DNA of 14,142 bases from Funneliformis mosseae (taxonomy: Eukaryota > Glomeromycota > Glomeromycetes > Glomerales > Glomeraceae). The notes below the pieces were generated by a model, which worked only from the letters and a program-made list of their open reading frames with translations, was not told where the DNA came from and did no database searches. The position numbers and the translations under genes were made by a program. The stretch is from contig CAJVPP010002613.1 in the NCBI GenBank assembly GCA_910592005.1, positions 1-14,142 of the forward strand, read 5' to 3'. Below are positions 1 through 8,013 of this stretch, one piece after another; positions within the stretch are counted from its first letter, which is position 1, and each line of letters begins with the position of its first letter.

Positions 1-34
1 AAAAGTAAATCAGAAGGGAATTTATAGTAAATAA

Positions 35-52
35 GCAGGCAAATTTGCCTGC
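35..52. repeat. Perfect 18-bp palindrome
   Basis: GCAGGCAAATTTGCCTGC is fully self-complementary and stands out from the AT-rich surroundings because its arms are GC-rich. Its function is unknown; it could be a transposon end or a protein-binding site. Confidence 0.6.
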
Positions 53-870
53 GAACCTCTACAGTTTAAGGGATAGTAAAATTTCAATATTAATTTTTGT
101 ATACTTTTGATATTTTCTTCATTAATAAAATTAGGTAATTATTTATTAAAAAGTTTAATATCAGCTAGTATTTCTGTGATAATTAAATAATAATTCTTTC
201 ATTTATTAATTAAAATTTAGATTTAATTTTAGCTAATTTAAACTTGATAACAATTTTATTAAGTTATTTCAAACAATTATAAAATATTATGATCTTTTTT
301 GTTTTTAAAAATTTTTAATTAGCATATATCTCATAGTTGAAAATTGTTTAATAGCAGTGATTATAATAGTATCTCTAATAGCTTCTTATATACAATTTAT
401 AAAAGAGAGTAATAATAGAAGAAAAAGTAATTTGTAAAATTATATTATTAATAATACTTTAATATAGAGATTTCATTATGAAATAATCATATATAAAATA
501 TTGAATTTTCTTTTTTATATTTTTTCTTCTAGAATTTGCTTCTTATTTAGTAATAAAATTTACAAAAAATGCAATAACTACTTTGTAATTAGAATTGTAA
601 AGTAAAGATTTAAAAGGTTTACAGTAGAAAAAATCTATAATGAAAATATTTTCATTTAATATTTTTGATATATTATTTCTAATATTATTGTAATAAGAAA
701 AGAAATAAATCATAATACTTATCAATATTGATATTAAAGCCACTTATCAAAATTATGTAATAGTTTTATTTGAGTTATCATCTAATAGTAAAAGTATGTT
801 TCTGAAGGAGATATTATTCATACACTATTTCAGGATTTTGTATACTAGTTAAATATAATATATAATTTAA
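53..870. other. AT-rich intergenic DNA without supported genes
   Basis: The sequence is low-complexity and AT-rich. The only open frame (minus, 543-743) is 66 codons of mostly Ile, Asn, Phe and Tyr, as AT-rich noncoding DNA often gives. I see no RNA gene or further repeat I can support. Confidence 0.6.
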
Positions 871-872
871 TA

Positions 873-1328
873 CACTGCTCTATAATAAATTACCAGATTT
901 TATAAATTTTATTTAGTAATATATAATAAAATAAAGATTTTCAGATTATATAAAAGTTTACAAATTTTTAATAAAAGTCATCTAATTTTTTTTTATTTAA
1001 TTTAAAGTTTTTAAATATTAAAATAAAAAAAAAGCATGAAAAAATTTTCTCATATTAAAATTTAAGCAATAATTTTTTATATATTTTGCATTTTTATATA
1101 TAAAATTATGTTATCTATTATTTTACAAATAAGTATTTTTTCAGTATTTATAAATTAAATATTTTTAAATTATATTTTTAAAATTATAATTGATTGGTTA
1201 TTAAATAAAAAAATTTAGAATAAATTTATTAAAAATTCATAAATTTTTATGCAATCTGAAAATCTTTAATTTTACTATATATTACTAAATAAAATTTATA
1301 AAATCTGGTAATTTATTATAAAACAATG
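873..1328. mobile_element. Short non-coding element with long terminal inverted repeats (MITE-like)
   Basis: The left arm (873 to about 1003) and right arm (about 1203 to 1328) are near-complementary over roughly 125-130 bp. Left reads CACTGCTCTATAATAAATTA; the reverse complement of the right end reads CATTGTTTTATAATAAATTA, and both continue CCAGATTTTATAAATTTTAT. Both ends are flanked by TA (871-872 and 1329-1330), which would fit a TA target-site duplication of the Tc1/mariner type; the CACTG terminus is compatible. The roughly 200 bp inside have no open frame, so it would be a non-autonomous element. The family assignment is an inference. In AT-rich DNA a TA flank is weak evidence, but the arm match is too long for chance. 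Confidence 0.7.
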
Positions 1329-1330
1329 TA

Positions 1331-2572
1331 TAATCTTTCAGAAATAAATCAATATAAATAAGCTTAACATTATCAATTAACATTTTAGTAATGTATTGGT
1401 CTCATTTTTTTTAAAATAAATATAGTGACTTCTGTGTATATTATTTGAGATTCAGGAATATTTCAAAAATAAGTAAAAGCTGTATTATTTTTAAATTTAA
1501 AAATAGATAATTTAGTATATTGTATCTCTGTAAAGTCAACAAAATCTATACCTTATTGATAAAGCTTTAATAGAGTTTTTATATTCTTTTATACTTCTTA
1601 CATTATGTGTGATTATTTTTATAATATCTTCTATAATAATTTTTTTTGCAGTTATTATATTAATATAATAAATATCTGCATTAATTATATTGATATTAAT
1701 TTTCTATTCTTATTAAAAATGTCTTTTTAATTATTAATAAATAATATGATATTATTATTAAATATTGAGATTTTGGTTATCAATAAAGATACTAATTCTT
1801 TAATTTGCCTAGTAAGATAATCTTAAAAGTAATAGGCAAAATCCTATTATTAACTAATGAAGTATTTATAAAATTTGATCTTAGAGTCTAATCTGATTAA
1901 ATGATCTTTAATAAAAACTAGTTCATTAAATTTAGTCATTATAATTATAAGAGAATTATTTGTTAAATTATGCAATAGTATTATCATAAAAGGGTAATAA
2001 AATAAGAAAACATTTTTGAAAAAGTAAAATAATATTATACTTGATAATAATACTCTTTTTTCTTCTTCTAAAATCAATAATACATTATTTCAAGAAGAAT
2101 GATAAGGTATATAATATCTATTAAAAAAAAACTATAACTATTTTTATTATATTTTTTTTGAAAAACTAGTTTATTTAATTATAGGAAAAAGGTTATAAAA
2201 TAGGATAATATTCTTTTTTTTCATAAAGTTTAAAAATGTTATAAATAATTAAAGATTTACATACTTTTAAAAGTTCAGCTTTATTAGAAAAAATAATATA
2301 AGGATTAAATTATAAAAGTAATAAGTTCTTCTACCATAAGGTTTGAGAATATTAAAGGTTTGAGTTGCTAAAATCTTAGCTAAAAACTTTTAAAACCAAA
2401 TTACATATTTTGTTTCTATTTTTTAAATCATATAATGTCACATTTTTTGAGTTAATTCTAATATAGTAAAAGAAAATATCAATTATTCAAAATCTATCTA
2501 AGATGATTTTTTTTTATTATACAAATATTTAAAAGTAACAAAAACATCTTTTAGATTGTTAACTAAATGTTT
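1331..2572. other. AT-rich intergenic DNA without supported genes
   Basis: No gene is supported. A minus-strand frame at 1850-2077 (75 codons, non-ATG start) is slightly less monotonous than its neighbours but matches nothing I recognise and is bounded by stops. A small inverted repeat pairs TTTGCCTA (1804-1811) with TAGGCAAA (1833-1840). Confidence 0.55.
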
Positions 2573-2593
2573 GTATCTATTTTCAATAGATAC
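2573..2593. repeat. 9-bp perfect hairpin beside the first palindromic element
   Basis: GTATCTATT (2573-2581) and AATAGATAC (2585-2593) are separated by TTC. It lies about 20 bp outside the left end of the repeat element at 2616. Whether it belongs to that element is unknown. Confidence 0.5.
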
Positions 2594-2692
2594 TATAAAC
2601 TTAAAGCTTTGAACAGTTCAGATTAATTCAAAAATTTTCAGTTCAGATTAACTTCGGTTCAGTTTCAGATTGCAAAAATTTCAATCTGAAAA

Positions 2693-2766
2693 TTTTCAGT
2701 TCAGTTCAAATTTTTTCAGATTATAAATCTAATCTAAACTGAAAAAAATCTGAACTGAACTGAAAA
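2693..2766. repeat. 27-bp near-perfect hairpin in the left flank of element 1
   Basis: The left arm 2693-2719 begins TTTTCAGTTCAGTTCA. It is complementary to 2739-2766, which ends TGAACTGAACTGAAAA. The arms differ by one substitution and one T of length, and the spacer is 19 nt. Confidence 0.7.
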
Positions 2767-2790
2767 TTTCAGATTAATTTGAAATTTTAT

Positions 2791-3450
2791 ATCATTTGAA
2801 ATGATAAAATTATCGTTTCAAACAAACAATAAAAGAATTGTTTAATTGGAATAATTGAAGTTATCATTCCAAATGAATAATAAAAGAATCATTCATTTGA
2901 AATGATTGAAGTTATCATTTTAAATGAACGATAAGAAAATCATTCGATTAGAATGATGAAATTATCATTCCAAACAAATAATAAGAAAATTATTTATTTA
3001 GAATGATTGAAGTTATTATTCTAAATGAATGATAAAAGAATCATTCAATTAGAATGATTAAATTATCATTCTAAATGAACGATAAAAGAATCGTTCATTT
3101 GGAACGATTGAAGTTATTATTCTAAATAAACGATAAAAAAATCGTTTGATTGAAATGATGAAATTATTGTTTTAAATGAATAATAAAAAAATCATTCAAT
3201 TAGAACAATGAAATTATTATTCTAAACAAATGATAAGAAAATTGTTCATTTAGAACGATTAAATTATTATTTTAAAAGAACAATAAAAGAATCATTCGTT
3301 TAGAACGATTGAAGTTATCATTCTAAATGAATAATAAAAAAATTATTTATTTGGAATGATTGAAGTTATCATTCTAAATGAATGATAAGAAATTGTTTGA
3401 TTAGAATGATTAAATTATCGTTCTAAAATAACGATAAAAGGATCGTTTCA
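2791..3450. repeat. Tandem array of about 13 palindromic units, period 50-51 bp
   Basis: Twelve full units start at 2812, 2863, 2914, 2964, 3015, 3065, 3116, 3166, 3216, 3266, 3317 and 3368. A half unit precedes them (2791-2811) and a partial one follows (3417-3450). A typical unit is a 19-nt arm such as ATCATTCTAAATGAACGAT, a 5-6 nt A-rich loop, the complementary arm ATCGTTCATTTGGAACGAT, and a 6-7 nt linker (TGAAGTT, GAAATT or TAAATT). Copies differ mainly by C/T and G/A changes. It is a minisatellite in which every unit can fold into a hairpin. Confidence 0.9.
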
Positions 3451-3561
3451 AACAATCTAAAATTTTAGATTAATTTGAAATTTTCAGTTCAGTTCAAATT
3501 TTTACCAGTTTACAGTTCAGTTCAGTTTCAGATTGGCATTTTTAGGATTTATAATCTGAAC

Positions 3562-4471
3562 CAAACCAAACCAAAATTTTATCAGAAATTAAGGTTTGAC
3601 TTGAATAATCTTACAGTTAAGTAAGTTAAAAAAAAGCTTAAAGATTATAAAAATATAATCTATAAGTATTTATTAAGGTTTAAATTATTTTTAATAATAA
3701 ATAAACCAGTTTTTTTCATTTATTTTAATAAGATTTGCAAAGCTTACAATATATTTTAAATCTAATTGAATTGTTATTTATTTTGATATGGAATTTCATA
3801 ATTTATGAAAAAAATTCAAATTTCTTTGAGAATCTTATAACAAGTCTTTACTTTAATTTATTGGCATTTTATTTTATTTTTAAGTAGCATTTCAGGTGGC
3901 ATTCAAAAAATTGAATTGCGTATTTCAAATCATTTAACTCAACTCTTATTTTATGCAACTTATATTTTTTATTCTAAATATATGTATCTAGAAAATAATA
4001 TTTAAAATATTTAATTATTAAAGAATTTAATAATCCTTTTGATGATTTGTAGTATTTATTGTAAATTGAAATTTGATAAAAATATAAAAGAAAATAAATT
4101 GGATGTTTATTGAAATAATTTATAACATATTTATCAATTCTTTCTCAAATAACATTGAATTATATTTTGCTATCTATATCAAGTTATGATATTAAATGTA
4201 ATTTTTCTTTATATAATATTCTCCTAAATAATGATTATCAAAACTTATCAAAAGAATTACTTAAACAACTAAATATGATATATTTTAATTGAGATGATTA
4301 AATTATTTTACATAAAATCACAAAATTAATAAAAATTAGATCATCACAACACAAAATTGATTTACATCACACAAAATTTGCTTCTGATTTGTGCAAGGTT
4401 TCACAAAATCAAAAGTGATCATAAAAGAAAAAAAAGTCCAGACCTAAAAGAAAATTATTTACTTTCTTTCA
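3562..4471. other. AT-rich upstream region of the phosducin-like gene
   Basis: No gene is supported. The last roughly 130 bp before the start codon (from about 4340) are less monotonous, with CATCACA and CACAAAAT words and a CT-rich leader just before the ATG. This is where the promoter and 5' UTR should lie. I cannot single out a core promoter element. Confidence 0.5.
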
Positions 4472-5566
4472 ATGGACGCGTTAGTTGAAAGTTTATTGAA
4501 AGCTAATCTCGATGATGAACAAGAACCGTCAAGATCAGCTCATGCTTCAGACGCTTCCGATGAAGAATCAAATGTGAGAAATATAAATGTTTCCCTCCTT
4601 TATCAGCAATTAACCTTAATATTAATATTATATTTGATTAATTAAGGTCTCCTCCACACGAAATAATACTGTAGAAACACCTCCACAACATGGTGGCCCA
4701 CAAACAGGTCCTAAAGGAGTTTTGGCAGATCATAGATATCATAAACAACAAGTACAACAACAAAAGGCTGCGGCTATATTTGCACATAATGAGCGTATGA
4801 TGTCAAAAGCTTTTATCACTACGACATACCAAGAAGACCAAGAAGAAAAAGCTCAAGAGAATCTATTAAAAGAATTAGAAAATATTAGCTCAGACGATGA
4901 AGAAATGTTAAAAAAATACCGTAATCAAAGATTAAAAGAGATAAAAGGCGTGACAAATATTAATAAATCATTAAAAAAAAGATTTGGTAGTTTAAAAGAA
5001 ATATCTGCAAATCAATACGTCAAAGCCATCGACAATGAAGCATCTAATGTTTGCGTTATTGTACATTTATATGAAAACGTGAGTTTGTTCGTTGAGTCAT
5101 CTTCTATATATCTCTCTATCTATCTAATTTAAAGATTTAAATAAATCTAGTCAATTCCACAATGTAGGTTATTAAATGAATGTTTGATCCACTTGGCTCG
5201 AAAATTTGTTGGAGCTAAATTTCTCAGAATTCTCGCACATGATTTAGAATTTGATCCAATTGGTTTACCTGCTTTATTAGTTTACAAAAATGGTGAATTA
5301 ATTGCTAATTTGGTTAAAATAACTGAAGAAATCGGTGAGACAAATTTTGATGCAGATACTGTAGAAGAAGTGTTAATCAGGTATATCAATTTATTTTCGA
5401 TATTTAAATTATAAATTTTTATTCTAATCAAAAAATTTTATTCTCATATGAAAGATATGGTGCAATTAACGTAAATGAAGATATTGACGATTTATTATTC
5501 AAAGATTATTCGATGTCTCGAATTTTTGGAACTGGTAAACATGATGATGATGATTATGATGATTAG
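4472..5566 (+). CDS. Phosducin-like protein (PhLP1/PDCL type), 4 exons, 291 aa
   Basis: Exons 4472-4573, 4647-5078, 5151-5380 and 5455-5566; all introns are GT-AG and the frame is kept throughout. Phosducin-like proteins of this class work in the cytosol with the CCT chaperonin to fold G-protein beta subunits and load gamma. Seen here: an acidic N-terminus, the family signature GPKGVLADHR at about residues 54-63, a charged helical stretch (about 64-145), then a thioredoxin-like domain beginning near RFGSLKEI and containing CVIVHLYEN, joined across intron 2 to SIPQCRLLNECL and then HLARKFVGAKFLRI. The C-terminus is very acidic (HDDDDYDD), as is usual for phosducins. The 291-aa length is close to that of animal PhLP1 (about 300). 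The ATG at 4472 is chosen because exon 1 reads in frame into the signature, after a CT-rich leader. The acceptor at 5150, rather than the later AG at 5167, keeps frame and gives a normal domain. A PhLP2/3-type protein is less likely given the signature. Confidence 0.95.
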
Positions 5567-5784
5567 ATTTATTCCTCTTTTTCTTTATTATAATTTATTA
5601 ATAACGTTAATTTATTTTTTATTATTATTATTTTTTTTTTTTAAAAAAAATATATTATATATATATAAATTGAGTATTCATTCCCCTTTTACTTCACCTT
5701 TTTTTTTTTCCTTTTTTTTTTTTTTTTTTTTGTCCGTATTATATTTATTATACTTAATATACCAACTTACAATGTAATAATCTA
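5567..5784. other. Convergent 3' intergenic region with T/A homopolymer tracts
   Basis: This 218-bp stretch separates the stop codons of two converging genes. It contains T12 at 5631-5642 followed directly by A8 and a TA-repeat, T11 ending at 5709, and T20 at 5712-5731. No coding sequence is supported; the open frame through it is low complexity. It probably holds both 3' UTRs, which may overlap. Confidence 0.7.
5744..5749 (-). promoter_or_regulatory. Candidate polyadenylation signal of SLU7
   Basis: On the minus strand this reads AATAAA, about 36 nt beyond the SLU7 stop codon, a plausible distance. In such AT-rich DNA the hexamer also occurs by chance, so support is modest. Confidence 0.4.
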
Positions 5785-7734
5785 TCATTGATCTTCATCA
5801 ACATATTTTGCCATAGGATCTTCATGTCTAAAAAAATTAATGAAACCATTTAATGAAATATCCCAAAAAAATAAATAAATCAAATCAAATCATATTAAGG
5901 CTTACGATTGTTTTTTAAGCCTATATGCTTCCAAATCTTCTTCAGTAACTTCGGCCTCAGTAGATACATTTTTGCCCATGTATGCACTATTATAAGGACG
6001 TTTTCGATCATTCATTTCTACTTCTTCATCTTTTAATTTATAACGTTTTTCTTCATTATCTAGTGCCTTCTTTAATTTCTTTGAATCCAGTTTTATTTCT
6101 CCCTCTCCAAGATCTTTGCGTTTAAGATGTTTATTAACATCATTGTCTGTATTATTAGATTTAGTATTCTTGTTTCTCTCATTATACAACTCAACAAGAG
6201 TTTTCTTTGAAGTCGATAATTCTTTATTAGCAGTAGTTGATGCTGAATGATTGGTGCTAGAACTTGCCAACGGATTTGACGAATTTGCTACCTCGATTCC
6301 AATCGAACCGGTACAGTACGAATTTTTGATAAAAGAACGACAACATTTGTATCCCCATTGACCGTCAGCCCAAGATGATCCCCAAACTGATGTGTGGTTA
6401 TTTATGTAAACTGTTTAAATAAAAATAATATATTAATAATTTTCTGATATAAATTTAAGAATTACTAAAATTACTCAACTTTTAACTTACCATCTTCCTC
6501 ATATTTGGATTTGGCCTTGGCTCTCTCTTGACCTTTTATCACTCTACCAGTTCTTGAATATTCCACATATGTTTCTGTTTGAGCCAAAAGCAGCTCTTTG
6601 GGAGGAGCATCCAAATGTTCTTCGCCGCCATACTTGGCCAATATTGAATCTTTGCTTGTATCTTTAAGTTTCTCTTTCTTCTGGAGATACTCACGATGTA
6701 AAAGCTCACCTTGAGTAGGATTGGCCTGTAAATGCACATCCGTTCCCTTATCATATGCTTGCCAAGCAAAGAGTTGAAGATTGGCCATCTTGGGTGCATC
6801 TCCTGTATATCTAACAAAGTTATCCCCCGCATAATATGCTTCAGATTCTTCCACTTCTCTATTCGGATTATCACGCATAGAACGAGTTTTGGGATCATAA
6901 TATGCGGAATCGATATCCAAATTTCTTAAATATTTAGCGGTATCCTCACGAATTCTTAAATTTCTGATAGTCGTTCTCGTCTTTGTATTAACTTTCTGAC
7001 CTGGCATATCAGATCTTTCAGCATACTTATCTTCATCATCCTCTTCGTCTTCACTGGAGAATTCTCCAGCGGTACGTTCACCAGTCTTTTTTACTAATTC
7101 TATGGTACTTTGTTTATCAAGTTCGTTAGCTTTCATTTTGCGACGAGCTTCTTCAATCTTTTCATATTCTTCATAAATTTTAGAATGTTCGGACGGGTCA
7201 TAACCATTCCATCGATCTCTTTTTGAGTCATAATCTAATTCAATATCCTGAATGATTTCATCAGGTTTTATATCTTTACCGGTCCATTTTGCACCAGTTT
7301 TCCTTGGTCGATCCATACAATCTCTTGTTTTATGTGTCTTTGCTCCACAATTCTCACAAGCCCCTTTACGAAATTTAGTTGCTGCAGGACCAGCACGAAG
7401 TCCACGAGCGTACCATTTATCATTTATTGTTTCCGCTTCTTCTTGTTGAACTCTCTGATGTTTTAAGGAAGGTCGACCTGTATCGAGATACCACGGTGCT
7501 TTTGCGATGTACTGTGGAATGTGAGGATTAATGTCTTTGCCTTCTTCATCTTGCTCTGCAGGAGCTGTCCCAGCTTTTCTTGCAGCTTCAAGATCTTTTT
7601 GACGACGATAATCTTCACGACTTAGTTTATTGCCTAAGTTTTTTGAATTTTTTTTTTGATTATTAAATCTTTCAAGTCAACATCGAACTTTAAAAATATA
7701 AAAACTCACTTGAAGTAAAAGAAATTGAAGACAT
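5785..7734 (-). CDS. SLU7: Pre-mRNA-splicing factor SLU7, 4 exons, 571 aa
   Basis: Exons in transcript order: 7734-7710, 7633-6491, 6410-5906 and 5827-5785, joined by GT-AG introns with donors GTGAGT, GTAAGT and GTAAGC. SLU7 is a nuclear spliceosome protein needed for the second transesterification step and for 3' splice site choice. The N-terminal region ([12 protein letters not shown], then [17 protein letters not shown]) is typical of the family. A CCHC zinc knuckle is at C101-x2-C104-x4-H109-x4-C114. The conserved central SLU7 region ([19 protein letters not shown], then [14 protein letters not shown]) follows, and then the block spanning intron 2 with HTSVWGSSW and WGYKCC near residues 396-413. 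The tail is Lys/Glu-rich with probable nuclear localisation clusters. The last exon adds [13 protein letters not shown]. Without it, reading through the donor gives a stop two bases later, but the conserved EDPMA ending supports splicing. Length is near human SLU7 (586). The start is the only upstream ATG that splices in frame into the conserved N-terminus. Confidence 0.96.
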
Positions 7735-8013
7735 TTTTTTTTTAATTAAAATACGGAAATACGGATCTATTTATTTATATATGATGAAAAAAAGTTCAAA
7801 GCTTGGATGTCGCTTGTCAACATATGACGCACCTCAGTGATGCGTATATGTTCTTTATGTCAACCTACGCACCTCATATTTGAGGCACGTCATATAACAT
7901 CAAAATCTGCATTGACTGCGATGCAAACACACTTAATAATACATTTATGACTCATTCATCCAGTTAAAAAACTATATTGTGTCTTATTTATTAATATCCA
8001 TACAAGAAACCCA
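7735..8013. promoter_or_regulatory. Divergent intergenic region, probable bidirectional promoter of SLU7 and the RBM5-like gene
   Basis: Only 279 bp separate the two start codons, so both promoters and 5' UTRs must lie here. Most of it is AT-rich, but 7821-7895 is clearly richer in GC. That part carries ACGCACCTCA twice (7827-7836 and 7867-7876) and the related inverted copy TGAGGCACGT at 7881-7890. No TATA box can be singled out. ATACGGA also occurs twice at 7751-7766 next to SLU7. Confidence 0.65.
7821..7895. repeat. Cluster of short direct and inverted repeats in the divergent promoter
   Basis: There are three nested signals. First, CATAT-g-ACGCA (7821-7831) faces TGCGTATATG (7841-7850) as a 10-bp stem with one bulge. 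Second, ATATGACGCACCTCA (7822-7836) faces TGAGGCACGTCATAT (7881-7895), matching at 13 of 15 positions. Third, CCTCA (7872-7876) and TGAGG (7881-7885) form a small stem. TGACGCA and CACGTCA resemble bZIP (CRE/AP-1-like) sites, but binding is only inferred. Confidence 0.6.

Larger units (their letters stand above)
2616..3561. repeat. Palindromic repeat element 1: inverted TTCAG-word flanks around a minisatellite
   Basis: The left edge carries GTTCAGATTA (2616-2625) and the right edge its exact inverse TAATCTGAAC (3552-3561). Flanks of about 150 bp on the left and 100 bp on the right are built from repeated words such as CAGTTCAG and GATTAATTTGAAATTTT. The phrase AGATTAATTTGAAATTTT occurs just before and just after the central array (near 2771 and 3468). 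The centre is the 50/51-bp tandem array listed separately. No coding sequence is present. Confidence 0.7.

Noticed and set aside
543..743. Minus-strand 66-codon open frame
   Set aside because: It is dominated by Ile, Asn, Phe, Tyr and Lys, as AT-rich noncoding DNA gives. No motif or family resemblance, and no splice-compatible continuation that I could see.
1850..2077. Minus-strand 75-codon open frame, possible transposon relic
   Set aside because: It begins at a non-ATG codon with a stop shortly upstream and shows no recognisable domain. Only its slightly mixed composition hints at a decayed gene.
2791..3450. CRISPR array
   Set aside because: The units are contiguous and alike from end to end, with only a 6-7 nt linker and no unique spacers, and the setting is eukaryotic.
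5151..5168. Later acceptor at 5166-5167 for exon 3 of the phosducin-like gene
   Set aside because: It breaks the frame from exon 2. The acceptor ending at 5150 keeps frame and restores the conserved stretch before the thioredoxin-like domain.
5475..5777. Plus-strand 100-codon frame at the end of the phosducin-like gene
   Set aside because: It overlaps exon 4 in a different frame and then runs through T tracts that give Phe and Leu runs; exon 4 in the proper frame yields the conserved acidic tail.
6539..6929. Open frames inside SLU7 on both strands (6539-6898 minus, 6732-6929 plus)
   Set aside because: They are shadows of the conserved SLU7 exon 2 frame.
7252..7449. Plus-strand frame opposite SLU7 exon 2
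   Set aside because: It lies opposite the conserved zinc-knuckle region of SLU7 and has no support of its own.
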